From Fulvia fulva (taxonomy: Eukaryota > Ascomycota > Dothideomycetes > Mycosphaerellales > Mycosphaerellaceae), in the NCBI RefSeq assembly GCF_020509005.1, contig NC_063016.1, positions 2,976,001 through 3,040,000 on the forward strand: DNA of 64,000 bases, read 5' to 3'. Of this stretch, positions 54,801 to 64,000 are shown piece after piece; the stretch's first letter is position 1; each line of letters begins with the position of its first letter. A model generated the notes under the pieces. That model was not told where the DNA came from, searched no databases, and saw only the letters and a list, made by a program, of their open reading frames with translations. A program made the translations under genes and the position numbers.

Positions 54801-56498
54801 CTCCCAGACAGCACTCTTGACGGCATGGTCTACAACAACATTATGACCGTCACTGACAGGCTCACTAAGGAAGTCGAGCTGATCCCTATTGGCGCAATGA
54901 CAGCACAGAATACGGCAAGGCTTTTCCTCAAACATGTGTTCTGTCGGCGCGGGTTTCCTGACACCATTACATCAGACCGTGGCAAGCAGTGGGTTGCTAC
55001 CTTCTGGAAGAAACTCTGCAAGATGCTCCGCACAAATCGCAAGCTGAGTTCTTCGTATCACCCAGAAACTGATGGACAGTCAGAACGCACTAACCAGGCG
55101 ATGGAACAGTATCTCCGCATGTTCACCAACGAGGCACAGGATGACTGGGCAGAATGGCTGTGCCTTGCTCAGTTCGCGATCAACAATCACCTGTCTGAGA
55201 CTACTGGTGTGTCGCCGTTCTACGCCACCTTAGGATACAACCCTGAGTTCATAGAGCGAGTTGACCTGAACGCTGGAAAGGAGGGAGGACTGACCACTCT
55301 CCAGCGACTGGACGCGCGATCAGCAGAAACCTTTGTGCGTCGAATTTGCGAGCTTCACAAACACCTTCAAGAGAATATGCGAATGTCACAAGCTCTCCAA
55401 GCAGAGGCAGCAAACCGCCACCGAAGCATTCCTCCAGACTACAAGGTGGGTGATTGGGTGTATCTTAGCACCAAGAACATCCGCACGACTCGACCATCTA
55501 AGAAGCTGGACAGGAGATATGCCGGCCCTTACCAGATCACGGAAGTTATGCCGGCCAGACTCTCTTATCGACTGAAACTATCAGACGCTCTAGTAGGACT
55601 TGATAACTGCTTCCACACCTCACTACTACAACGAGCCGACCACCCCGATTTCCCACCACTTGAAGGGCAGCATCTGGCGCCGCCACCACCGATAACTATC
55701 GAACCTGACACCACCGAGGCTGATGCAGCAGCCGATGTAGTGGCAGCACCTACGCACATGTACGAGGTGGAAAAGATCCTTGACATGTACACCCGTAAGC
55801 GGGCAGGCAAGGTGAAGAAGGGGCACAAGCGCAAAGTAGATACATGGTACAAGGTGAAATGGGCTGGATATCAGAACGAAGAGGATGGTGAGACCTGGCA
55901 ACCTGCAGAGGACATGCTTGAACACGCAGCCGCCGCTGTTGCAGACTTTCACCATAACCGGCCGGAGTTGTCTACGCCTGTAGGCTTCGCAGCTCCATCT
56001 GACTGGTCCCTACCAGCCACTGAGATACTCGGGCTCAACTCGATCAGGGTCATTCCGAAAGACACCGTCACGAATGAGTCGCCTCGAGCCTTGCCTCTAA
56101 TAGAATCTGCTCCGCACATATTCGATACTCGAGTGGAGCCTACAGAGCCTGCAATGATACCCAACTTTGGTCATAAGGATCATACGCGAGTGCGAGCCGA
56201 AGACAGACTTAGATCTGGGGCAAGCCAGCTAACTAGGCAACATGTTTCTCGAAGGAAGCCGGTCGAGGATAGTCTTGATAGAGCGAATGCGATGTTATCG
56301 GATGACGACAGGGCACTAGAGGATGATTCGGCGTTCGCGCGATTATGGAGCTCGACAGGCAAGTGGCCTCACAAGGTGAATAACGCTCAGAGGACTGAGG
56401 CGTGTTTTGGGAGGGGGGGTACTGTCACGGGCAGCCCGCGACCCCTCACTGTAGCTGCGTCGGCCCGGCTGAACCGCGGACCTTCTGCATCGGGTTAG
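51702..56498 (+). CDS. pol: Gypsy Pol polyprotein with chromodomain
   Basis: The open frame, -1 relative to gag, overlaps gag by 130 nt; translation probably enters by frameshift at 51807-51813. Residues are numbered from 51702. Protease: LVDSASTSLFLD (Asp 111), Ala where Gly is expected. RT: KLDIVAAFNKLRI, LPFGLCNGPASFQ, YLDD at 528-531. RNase H: IETDSSDF, YDKELLAI, TDHKNLEYF. Integrase: HHCC zinc domain near 958-1000, then the catalytic triad in AVDFVVGLP (D1029), TSDRG (about D1091) and QSERTNQ (E1128). Chromodomain about 1354-1415: YEVEKILDMYTR, WYKVKWAGY, ETWQPAEDML; in chromoviruses this module guides integration to marked heterochromatin. The frame runs through the purine tract and 76 nt into the 3' LTR before its stop. 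All domains look intact. Confidence 0.95.
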   Translation: MPNVWVRWRLSPTASTQYHAESEREPQFPSRRSAAGKWHDRCLSVVDSGHPNFLGQKEHEIERHGTQETVTDYSEELKISACALDKQQPAVYPHIVLPVMIQQRKARGLVDSASTSLFLDWKFTRKYTIPLIPLTQSRRLTLGDGTATARQITHAAPVDVVIGDHHEQMLCYVTDLEYDIVFGLPWLTAHNPNIFWETGEVAFRSDYCFGHCLQNKTPTTVQSLNHREKKKQAPVRYGPEPFTGDVASFTAGGAELNASSYDLEDIDDEEVDCQGVSQRAWGMYAHRPGAECFYIMPTRRESDGGELKLSAMAADDLDQFLNKQFNHNPKEKLPPMYHDIADAFSAKDHEGLPPHRLGVDHEIHIKPDGPQEPPYRKPYGLAEKENEAVKKWLDEQTSEGKVRKAGQKTNQSPAPVLVVRKPGGGLRVCIDYRGLNAITIKNRYPIPLIQETLNRMHGKKYFTKLDIVAAFNKLRIAEGHEWLTAFATRYGIYECLVLPFGLCNGPASFQSYINKVLQEHLDDFVSAYLDDVLIFSDTLEEHIEHVRKVLTKLRDAGLTVDIDKSEFHQQKVKYLGLIITPDGIEMDPEKLECIQTWEAPENLKDVQAFLGFANFYRRFIEAFSRIAAPLTNLTKSDGPSNHKNRRIQWSLDCQRAFDNLKAAFSKAGMLAHYVPGRETVIETDSSDFVNAGVLSQYDENGVLHPVAFYSKKLSPQECNYEIYDKELLAIIKAFEEWRPELACEADDEDSQPVKIYTDHKNLEYFMTTKQLNRRQARWAEFLSQFNFKIIYRPGLQGTKPDSLTRRSQDLPQGVDDPRNQHQHQTLLPPKRFLKIASLQATVEDAPEEEEPVPLNPEAEEFMPTERDAPTEQPATRESQREAELEYRMSTAYVTDNELKTAIKDLQKDRTPTLLQRAKIHPAHCKVDGDLLYVRNQYDGWSLWVPNDQALQTRIIKINHDAPAAGHPGRARTYELVAREFYWPGLARSVRRYTANCRTCRTTKSLHSQPLGLLQPLPVPDRPWKHIAVDFVVGLPDSTLDGMVYNNIMTVTDRLTKEVELIPIGAMTAQNTARLFLKHVFCRRGFPDTITSDRGKQWVATFWKKLCKMLRTNRKLSSSYHPETDGQSERTNQAMEQYLRMFTNEAQDDWAEWLCLAQFAINNHLSETTGVSPFYATLGYNPEFIERVDLNAGKEGGLTTLQRLDARSAETFVRRICELHKHLQENMRMSQALQAEAANRHRSIPPDYKVGDWVYLSTKNIRTTRPSKKLDRRYAGPYQITEVMPARLSYRLKLSDALVGLDNCFHTSLLQRADHPDFPPLEGQHLAPPPPITIEPDTTEADAAADVVAAPTHMYEVEKILDMYTRKRAGKVKKGHKRKVDTWYKVKWAGYQNEEDGETWQPAEDMLEHAAAAVADFHHNRPELSTPVGFAAPSDWSLPATEILGLNSIRVIPKDTVTNESPRALPLIESAPHIFDTRVEPTEPAMIPNFGHKDHTRVRAEDRLRSGASQLTRQHVSRRKPVEDSLDRANAMLSDDDRALEDDSAFARLWSSTGKWPHKVNNAQRTEACFGRGGTVTGSPRPLTVAASARLNRGPSASG
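51807..51849 (+). promoter_or_regulatory. -1 programmed frameshift signal (slippery site plus hairpin)
   Basis: GGGAAAT (51807-51813) is in the correct X_XXY_YYZ phase of gag. After 5 nt (GGCAC) comes a perfect 8-bp stem GACCGCTG (51819-51826) with CAGCGGTC (51842-51849), plus an inner CTA/TAG pairing in the 15-nt loop. Slipping gives GGG AAA TGG in the pol frame. Confidence 0.75.
56409..56422 (+). other. Gypsy polypurine tract
   Basis: GGGAGGGGGGGTAC directly before the 3' LTR, the plus-strand primer site. It is also coding, within pol. Confidence 0.85.
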
Positions 56499-56606
56499 CG
56501 CGGCTTGGCTTTACTTTATAACTTCGCCGCGCCTCGCGCTCCTCTTTCGTAGCTTCGTAGAACAACAACTATCTCATTCGGACCCTATGGTACGCGCGCC
56601 CTTACA
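56423..56606 (+). repeat. Gypsy 3' LTR
   Basis: 184 bp, identical to the 5' LTR as far as I can compare by eye. It includes the last codons and stop of pol. Confidence 0.95.
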
Positions 56607-58629
56607 ATACTACTAGCGGCTAGAGAGCTTTCGGTGTTTAATAGGGGTCCTACTAGACGTAGCTATACCTTAAGTGCCCCTAGTACTGTTTATGACTACG
56701 AGAACGGTGCGGTTACTATCCTCTTAAGCAGTTGGAGATGCTACGCTATTAGTAGGTTTATCGCCGATGTTTGCACCCCTACTAATAGTACTAATGAAGT
56801 GCGCGTTACGTATCTTTTTAGTGACCTTCGGCAGTACTAGGCCCTCTTTTATAGGCTATTAGTAAATGATAGGTGACTTAGGTAGTGTGACCACCTTAAA
56901 GAAAGGGATTGTACTAGTAGGGCGGTATAGGTCTATCAATTTAGTGTCGTTATGCCACATTAAATTGCTACGTCCGTGCTACTAGAGTCCGGCTCTTTCT
57001 ATACGTATATAGGAGATGACGTTCATATAAAAGCCTAGGCAGTAAGCCACATCTAGCAAGGTGAATAAATGGCCCCTAATTGATATATAAACGCGCCCTA
57101 ACGCTATAATTAGAAAGGTGGTTGTTCTAGCCTAGATTTCTGAGGTGGTGAGGCGCTCTGTAATGAACTCTACACCCTCCTAGTCATAATGATTGATTAT
57201 ATAAGTGTCTGAACAGTTATTATATACCTAGCAATCCCTAAAGTTGACGCTTAACTTACTAATTAAGCTAGAAAGAACAGTAAGGCCAACAAAGCCCTTA
57301 TCGCTTAGTGATGCCTTCTTCGCATTAGTAATAGCCTTGTCACGTTCCTAGTCCTTACGATTGTTACGATTTAACACGCTAAGCAGACGCTCGCCGTCGT
57401 CGCTTAAGCAGTAGTTAATAAAGTTTCTCTAGTACTTCTTCTACTACTCTAAGCGCTAATCCTTTACTAGGCGCTTATCGGGGTTGATCATATCGTATAA
57501 GAATAGGCCCTTATGATAGGTGTCCTTAGGCTCGCCGGTGATGTTCTAGTAGCCGCTTAGCCTATTGTTATCCTTGTCTTTGTTCTTGTCGCCGCGCCTA
57601 CTACTACGACCCTTATTACCGCGGCTATTACTACGGTTATTACCACGGCTACTACTACGGTCACCCTCCTTTTGACTAGTACCTATAGGTGCTGTTTCAT
57701 CCTCTACTAAGGTTTCTCCGGAGAAGGTTACGAAGACTAATCGACCGTTAGTTATTACTAGTACGGTATCGCGTATCTATTCGAGGTAACGCTTAGTAAG
57801 CTTTTGTAGTGACATTTTGTTACGCTTCTACTCGTTATATAGAGAAGCACCGTAGGCTAGAGCCTACTTCTACTGAATAGTAAGTAGGAAGTGTCTACTA
57901 AGGTCGTCGTACTCGGCGTAGTTACACTTAAGTATCTTAGTCTATAAAACTAACTAGTCTGAGTACTAGTTATCGATTCTACGTACGCTAGCCTTCTAAA
58001 GCCTAGACAGCTTAAGCGTGAGCTACCGCTTACGTAGTATATCGTCTAGACTATACTGATCCTTAAGAGCCTAGTATTTCGCTCTAAGGGTGTTCTAGCC
58101 GTATATTAGCTCTTGCCCTAGCTCTATCGTCGTACGGATAAGGTAGGTAATAAGCTTTGATCGCGTAGTAGTAAAGATGTCGTACATCCGTTGCCTTCGG
58201 TCTACGTCTGTTTGTCGTAGCTTAATAAGATCTCTTAATATAGCGTCTCCTACCGTGTACGCTTATTAGATTTCCTTAAACGTTAAGTAAGTAGGCTCTG
58301 TTAGCTCGTTACTTAGTTAGTGAGGATCTATATACTTCTAGACATTTAAAGACTCTACGTAGAGCTCTAGCTAACGGTCAAACTTGTCCTATTAGTTATA
58401 GCTCTTTAGAACTACGGTACCCTAAGGTAGGGCACCGGTAGTCACCAGCGTCTCGGTAGTAGCTATAACTACAAAATAGGTTATAGGCTAGTAAAAGTTC
58501 TACGCGGGTTCACTAGGCCTAGGGGATACTACTGTACTAGTTGTAGTAGTAGTGCTATGACGATACAAACTCTGCTTTAGGGCTTCCTTATCGTAGCGAA
58601 TGTTAGTGAGCGCTAATCGGGCTTATAAC

Positions 58630-58836
58630 TATCACGTTAGAAGTATAGGAAGTTATTATACGGGTTTATATAGGGTGTTTCAAAAGCAGGTTGTGTATTG
58701 CATGTGTCTATCTAGAATGGACAAGTGTTGCTCTTAAAGAGGCTATAGGTGACTAATCAGTCACCTGATTCTTAGCGTACGTGGCCTCAAGTTTTAATAA
58801 TAGGATGTTGCCTATATATACGCTCGGATCGCGACA
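58630..58836 (-). repeat. Copia-2 LTR (5' in element orientation)
   Basis: 207 bp, followed (leftward) by GTTATAAGCCCG, the RIP-altered tRNA-iMet primer site. Confidence 0.9.
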
Positions 58837-59560
58837 TCTCGTATTATATTACTAAAGGGACTACTATTTTATAAGGGTTTCGATAAGGACTACTTTAGTA
58901 CTCTAAAGTCCGGTCTCGCGAAGATAAGACAAGCGGACTACGACCGTTATAAAGCCGATAGAGCTAGGTTTAAGTAGCTCGTTAAGGGTAAGGTCTTCGA
59001 GGAGTAGGAGAATAAAGACCTAGTACTATAGTGGGTATTACTTAATAATGCCGAGCTTAATAGGCTATAACGTAAACGTAATAAAGCTACTACTATACCG
59101 TTTAGTAAACGCGATATCTAGGAAATAATAAAGGAGAGCACTACTAGTAATCCGTAGTAGACGCTACTTACTAATCTATAGCTAAATACCTACTACGGTG
59201 TTTATCTACGCGTAGAGAGAGATTAGTTATATCTAAACTTAGACTTAATAAGAGTATAAGAGTCTCGTCGTTGTAGTATCGAATAGGTAGAGCGTAATAG
59301 GTCTACTACTAACGCTAGGCGTAGGGTATAGTAGGCGAAGGACAACCTAGAGAAGGCTTAGAAGAATAGTAACTATAGTAGTTAATAGTAATAGCGACTA
59401 TAGTAGTTAATAGTAATAGCGTAGACGATTATATATAAGTAGAATAGTCTTATTAGTATAGTATAACCGAGGTTAAATATTATACGCTTAGCCCGTTACT
59501 TTACTATTCTATTATATAGTAGTACCGCGTAACACTATGTTATATACGTCTCCGCTATTA
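58837..59560 (+). pseudogene. Pif1/Helitron-type helicase fragment, C-terminal end
   Basis: Resumes after Copia-2 with RIILLKGLLFYKGFDKDYF, the Pif1 consensus directly after the YVAxSR motif found at 43340, then a Lys/Arg/Glu-rich tail. TAG/TAA stops are RIP-like. Together with 36930-37286 and 42899-43355 it forms one split helicase, either a Helitron helicase or a captured Pif1 gene. Confidence 0.6.
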
Positions 59561-59991
59561 GGATCTAGAGCCGCTTTGCCTTACTCTATTACTAATATAG
59601 CCTAGGGAGGTCTTCGAGGATGATAGATTAATTAATTAATTAATTAAGCGTAGCGACCGAGCGCTAGCTATACCGGAGTACGAGCTTACGAGTACATAGG
59701 TAAGGCGTTAGCGAGGGAGTGAAGCTCTATACTAGCCCTCAACTAGCCTTGGCGCCCGCTCTGATTAGTCAACTTTCAAGTTTTAGGGTCACGTGACCTA
59801 CCGTACTATACCTATTAGCGAACTCGTAAACATATACTCGTCGCTAACGCCTATGTCGTCGTATAATAAGCACTGTACGTCGGGTAGCGGTAGCGTGGAT
59901 CGCACGCTACTTTATAGTCTAGAAGGGTTAGTAGAGAGCTCCACTCCGCTACGCTTACCTTTAGAGGTTCATAACCGCTAACAGCACATTT
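59561..59991. other. right margin of the repeat island
   Basis: Contains (TTAA)-type repeats at 59627-59650 (ATTAATTAATTAATTAATTA) and the 18-mer GTACGAGCTTACGAGTAC (59678-59695) shared with the left margin. Base composition shifts back to normal here. No gene. Confidence 0.5.
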
Positions 59992-59998
59992 TTGATTA

Positions 59999-60030
<32 letters not shown>
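59992..60030. repeat. (TGAT)n microsatellite at the right island edge
   Basis: TGATTAAT then about eight TGAT units, right where ordinary gene-rich sequence resumes. Confidence 0.9.
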
Positions 60031-60331
60031 CTACCCATTGAACGACACCTTAGACGCCCCCGTCTCCACGAAGCATTGCCGTACGAAAAGACGCAATGCT
60101 ACCTATATCGATGATGAAGCAGGATGTGCGAACAAGGTTTCAGCCACACACGTGAAAGAAACAATCCCGACTTGGTGGTTCGCGTGGCGCGCGTGCAACC
60201 CCGCCAAGCAAGGCAGTCGCGTCTGAGATTGAAAAAGTGTCGCGGGAAGTTCGAGTCTTTCTCCCTCCTCTCTTTCCCCTCGCCACAAGCGAGCGAGGCG
60301 ACGCTAAGGTAGACGACAGCAGAACGACAAG

Positions 60332-62532
60332 ATGAAGTACGTTCTTGTATCTGGAGGTGAGTGGCTTACCATACTATACTGCAACTTTTCATGCAGAACA
60401 ATACCATCTCCATCGCAATATCAGTAGCGTCAGCAAAACGGAATGTTTCCTTTCCTTCAAACCACCTCACAAAGAATCGATACTGCGGACTCTGGCATAC
60501 TGATAGTGCTACAGGTGTCATCAGCGGCGTCGGCAAGGGCATTATAGCCTCTTCTGCCGGGCTGCTGCTTAAGTCTATGGGACTTAAGGTACGTGGCTCA
60601 GACAGCAGCGGAGTGCTCGAAACACGCGGCTCTTCAAGTGCTTCTTGCTTCAATATTCACACTTTGCAACGAGCCAACGTGGCTGTCGAGTACAGCTAAC
60701 GCGTTTCTATCACGTAGGTCTCCAGCATCAAGATCGACCCTTACATCAACGTCGACGCAGGTCTTATGAACCCTCGAGAACACGGCGAAGTCTACGTACT
60801 GGACGACGGTGGCGAGGTTGATCTTGATCTGGGCAACTACGAGCGATACCTCGACATTACCTTGACTCGACAGAACAACATCACATTGGGCAAGATCTAC
60901 GAAAAGGTCATCTCGAAAGAGCGCAAGGGAGAATACCTTGGCAAGACCGTACAGGTGGTCCCGCATGTGACTGGCGAGATTGAGCAATGGATCGAGAGAG
61001 TCGCCAAGGTGACAGTCGATGATACAGGTGAAGAGCCAGATGTGTGCATCGTCGAGCTTGGTGGCACAGTCGGAGATATCGAGAGCATGGCTTTTGTTGA
61101 AGCGCTTTGCGAGCTACGCAGAAATGCTGGCCGTGACAACTTCATGCAGATCCATGTTTCCTACGTGCCAGTCGTGCACGGGGAGCAAAAGACCAAGCCT
61201 ACTCAGATGGCCATCAAAGCGGTCCGCTCAGCAGGTCTTATTCCGGACTTGATCGCTTGCCGCTGCGAATATCCTCTGGAATCTGGTGCAATCGAGAAAA
61301 TTGCACGCTTCTGTAACGTGAGTGAATGCGGAGAGAAGGCACAGTCCGTCTTAGACTTGCTTGCTGCATCTCCAGTCAAGCAGAAGTTGCTCAGACACTG
61401 CCACATGGTGCTTGAATATGGCTAATACTGTTCGCTGTAGGTGACGAACGAGAACGTCCTCGCAGTCCGCGACATGCCATCCACATACCAAGTCCCGATT
61501 CTGCTCCACGAGCAGAAATTGGTACAGCTCATGACTTCAGCGCTTCGCTTGGATGTCCTCAAGCTACCACAGGAGCTTCGTCAAAAAGGAGTCAAGATCT
61601 GGGATACCTGGAAGCGACTGACGCTGGGACTTGAGCATATTCGTGAAGAGCTGGAGATTGTGCTCGTTGGCAAATACCTCGATCAGCCTGACGCTTATTG
61701 TTCAGTCATCAAATCTCTGGAGCATGCCGCCATGTTCTGCCGGAAGAAGTTGAGGGTGAAGAACGTCGATGCGGAGCACTTGGAGAAACACACGAACAAG
61801 AAGGATCCCGCAAAGTTCCACAAGGCTTGGCACGATGTTTGTACAGCTTCCGGCATCCTCGTACCGGGCGGTTTCGGCAGCAGAGGTACAGAAGGCATGA
61901 TCGCAGCAGCGAACTGGGCGAGGGAGAACAATACACCATACCTTGGCATTTGCTTGGGAATGCAGATCGCAGTGGTCGAATTCGCTCGATCCGTGTGCAA
62001 TGTGCCTCTACCTCAAGCAACGTCGTCTGAGTTTGACGGAGCGGACAGTGACAGAGTCATCATTGACATGCCAGAGCATCACCCAGGAGATATGGGCGCT
62101 ACCATGCGTCTTGGAATCAAACCAACATTCTGGCAGCCAGATACAGAGTGGAGCAAGCTTCGCGCACTTTATGGTTTGAAGAACGACAGCGTCGATGAGC
62201 GACACCGTCATCGATATGAGGTTAATCCCGCCTACACCGCCCAACTTGAGCAGAACGGATTGACGTTCATCGGCAAGGATTCGACAGGCGTCAGACAGGA
62301 AGTCATCGAGCTCAAAGACCATCCGTGGTTCGTTGGTGTCCAATATCATCCGGAGTATCTATCTCGTGTCCTAAACCCTTCAAAGCCATACCTTGGCTTC
62401 ATTGCGGCTAGCGCGGGTATGCTCGACGAGGTTCTCCGGGGTGGCAGCCCTACTGGTCGCATGTCACCAACAGCAGGGCTGTACGAGGACTCTTCACATG
62501 GACTGACGAATGGCGATAAGACATCAGCTTGA
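60332..62532 (+). CDS. ura7: CTP synthase
   Basis: Four exons: 60332-60356, 60515-60588, 60718-61317, 61441-62532; introns 158, 129 and 123 nt, all GT..AG. The product is 596 residues (yeast Ura7 has 579). It converts UTP to CTP using ATP and glutamine, the last step of pyrimidine nucleotide synthesis. The N-terminal synthetase domain: [18 protein letters not shown] (P-loop, assembled across intron 1), [42 protein letters not shown]. The C-terminal glutaminase domain: [10 protein letters not shown], nucleophile Cys404 in LGICLGMQ, and H536/E538 in QYHPEY. Exon 1 is only 25 nt, so simple gene finding may miss the start. A Ser/Thr-rich tail is typical of fungal forms, which are phosphorylated. 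It lies 300 bp from the repeat island yet is intact. Confidence 0.95.
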
Positions 62533-63009
62533 GTGAGAGGGAACGCTGGTCTGATTCCGTATTGCATTTCAGAGGTCTGAGGCACAGGCGCATTGGCTGT
62601 CCTGATCAAGATGGGATTGAGTATAGAGATACACCACATGGAGTCCGGGAAACGGGAGTCAGGAGCAAAGTCGCATGAGATACACCGGCTTCTCTCGATC
62701 ATAGGAATGCCATGGATTGAAAGTTCGATATCGACAGGTCTTCCTCGCAGATACAGGCTATCCTTCCGTATGATTGTTTCTTGTGAGTCACCAAACCACC
62801 TTGCTATTGGCTGCCTTAGCTGCTTACTTTCCCTCGGACAGGCCTGTATGTTCGTTGCGACGACAACACTGTTTCTAGAACGCTGAAAGAACGCTTGAAG
62901 TCGCAACGCTAACCGTGAAGAGCCTCGATCTTTGGATCCTTACAATTTTGATTTTCCTATGACATGGAATAAGGCGGTGTATGAAGCCTAAGACACTAGA
63001 GTGAGTGAA
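62533..63009. other. downstream region of CTP synthase
   Basis: 3'UTR and intergenic sequence. No supported gene. Ends with GTGAGTGAA (63001-63009), the left target duplication of the MITE. Confidence 0.45.
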
Positions 63010-63322
63010 CCTAACCACTTCACCGGACCCCAGCTGGCCGACCGGACCCCATCATTTACCGCTTATATTGATTGAGCTTTTGCTACTACAACTCCAAACT
63101 GCACCTCAAAAACCGCTTAGAATCTATCTTTTCCGCGCACTCGAGCCGGCAACGAGTGGGAGGGGGTCCCTCACAAGGCAGGGGTAAGGGCGCCGCCGAT
63201 GTGCCCTCCCGGAGGCGCAACGGCGACGTGCAAGACTGTCGACATTTGATGGAACTTGATTGGGAACTTGATGGGTCACTGGGGTCCGATCGGCTAGCTG
63301 GGGTCCGGGGAAGTGATGAGGG
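63010..63322. mobile_element. 313-bp MITE, Mutator-like
   Basis: Terminal inverted repeats of about 42 bp (left CCTAACCACTTCACCGGACC.., right end inverted CCTCATCACTTCCCCGGACC..; 5 mismatches in 42). A 9-bp direct target duplication GTGAGTGAA (63001-63009 and 63323-63331) is typical of Mutator-like transposons. No transposase frame, so non-autonomous. Not RIP-mutated. Confidence 0.85.
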
Positions 63323-63331
63323 TGAGTGAAC

Positions 63332-64000
63332 AGTCAGGGCGAAGCTCTTACTACCCAAAGGCACCGCCCGCTGCTTGCAACAACCACAGAGACAGTACTG
63401 TTACTTTGCCCTTGCACTCATTCCGGTGGGTCTTCAGAGCTAAATCGCCATGCCCGTGGCGGTGCCCAGGGCTTCCGCCGTATAGCGCACAAGAAGTACT
63501 GCAGGACCTACATTGAGATGACAACTCTACTATCTCGTCATGACAGACCTATGCCATTGGTGGATGCATCTCCCATCCCTTTGCACCTTTTGTCGGTCCA
63601 AGTCAGTGCGGAGGCCCTGTCTAGTTTTAAACGTTGTTTAACAACGCAGACAGAGTCTGACTGGTCCGGTCTGTCGCTGCATGGCTTGCACAGGCAATTT
63701 TTGTGAACGTAATCCAGTTTGAAGCCCTGTGACCAGGGTGAATAGGTTTGTCAACGAGAATGCAAAAGGATAGTTGAGGAATACTAAGCCAATGCTGGGA
63801 TGCTGCTGGCGCAATCACGTGTCGATGCTTAATCCCTAGACGCATCCGCCGCGGAATTGAAAAGTCGGCGAGGTCAATTGAGAAGACCTGGATTGTCGGC
63901 GAATGAGTGTCCATCCTCCGAGAATCGATGGTTGCATGAGTGACGAACGCTACAAGCTTCTCGCATTCATCGGTACCCTAGCCGCCTCGTGTATATGCTT
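63332..64000. other. no supported gene
   Basis: Short open frames only; none recognised. Window ends here. Confidence 0.4.

Larger units (their letters stand above)
49385..56606 (+). mobile_element. intact Ty3/Gypsy chromovirus
   Basis: 7.2-kb element inserted in Copia-2, with target duplication ATACT (49380-49384, 56607-56611). LTRs 49385-49568 and 56423-56606 are 184 bp and appear identical. gag and pol are full length in a -1 arrangement; a chromodomain, frameshift signal, self-priming site and purine tract are all present. Identical LTRs and open frames mean a very recent insertion. The mutated copy at 27089-34418 is an older member of the same family. Confidence 0.97.
43356..58836 (-). 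mobile_element. Copia-2, RIP-mutated Ty1/Copia element split by later insertions
   Basis: Minus-strand element with 207-bp LTRs (43356-43562 and 58630-58836) and target duplication TCTCG (43351-43355, 58837-58841). Its own sequence totals about 6.8 kb; the LINE (47263-48700) and the young Gypsy (49385-56606) account for the rest. Reading from right to left: primer site GTTATAAGCCCG (RIP form of the tRNA-iMet site), gag (about 58600-57400), a protease-like region near 57200, integrase (about 56700 to 48716, with GYIAIDLAEFTVAYNGNRYL and FYSDNEPAI), RT (about 47200-45300) and RNase H (about 45300-44690, with LRHVNIHYYWLR and NDMPTDGLTK). A purine tract complementary to CACCCCCTCAGC adjoins the 43562 LTR. 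Many stops; inactive. Confidence 0.88.

Noticed and set aside
25801..60030. CRISPR array, prophage or biosynthetic cluster
   Set aside because: No spaced direct repeats, no phage genes and no biosynthetic enzymes; the island is explained by nested eukaryotic transposons.

Overview
The window comes from a filamentous ascomycete (Pezizomycotina; Dothideomycetes is my guess from gene content, not proven). Reasons: short 49-160 nt introns with GT..AG ends and CTAAC/CTGAC-type branch sites, typical fungal housekeeping genes, and a repeat island whose old copies carry the CpA-to-TpA scars of repeat-induced point mutation (RIP).

Left gene-rich arm (1-25.6 kb). In order: a CorA-like transporter gene broken by one in-frame TAA; a GH31 glycosidase pseudogene (-) with at least four lesions; an Ofd1/Tpa1-type prolyl hydroxylase (+); a secreted phospholipase B (-); an 845-residue RING / 3x ZZ / SH3 protein (+) whose RING lies upstream of the long open frame; an unknown fungal protein (-); Pin1/Ess1 prolyl isomerase (-) divergent from Rpb9 (+); mitochondrial uL14m (-) divergent from the H4K20 methyltransferase Set9 (+); a Met/Gly-rich protein (+); a ubiquitin-like C-terminal exon (-); and an aldo-keto reductase (-) that has lost its start codon where it meets a (TTG)73 microsatellite.

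Repeat island (25.6-60.0 kb). This is a nest of transposons in two layers. The old, RIP-mutated layer has three Fot1/Pogo-like DNA transposon fragments, a Ty3/Gypsy relic (27089-34418) carrying a solo Copia LTR, Pif1/Helitron-type helicase pieces, and a minus-strand Copia relic (Copia-2, 43356-58836). The young, unmutated layer has Copia-1 (37287-42898, one intact 1551-codon polyprotein frame), a 5'-truncated LINE (47263-48700) and an intact Gypsy chromovirus (49385-56606) with two identical 184-bp LTRs. Target-site duplications can be read for Copia-1 (GTAAT), the solo LTR (GATAA), Copia-2 (TCTCG), the LINE (15 bp) and the young Gypsy (ATACT), so the insertion order follows directly. The young Gypsy and the Gypsy relic are the same family before and after RIP.

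The young Gypsy element looks fully equipped. It has a TATA box and a predicted transcript start whose first 9 nt are complementary to a sequence 2 nt after the LTR (Tf1-type self-priming), gag and pol in a -1 arrangement joined at GGGAAAT followed by a perfect 8-bp hairpin, and a C-terminal chromodomain.

Right arm (60.0-64 kb). CTP synthase (+, four exons), then a 313-bp MITE with 42-bp inverted ends and a 9-bp target duplication (Mutator-like). No host pathway ties the genes together: the host genes are ordinary housekeeping or secretory genes, and the island is the unusual part.
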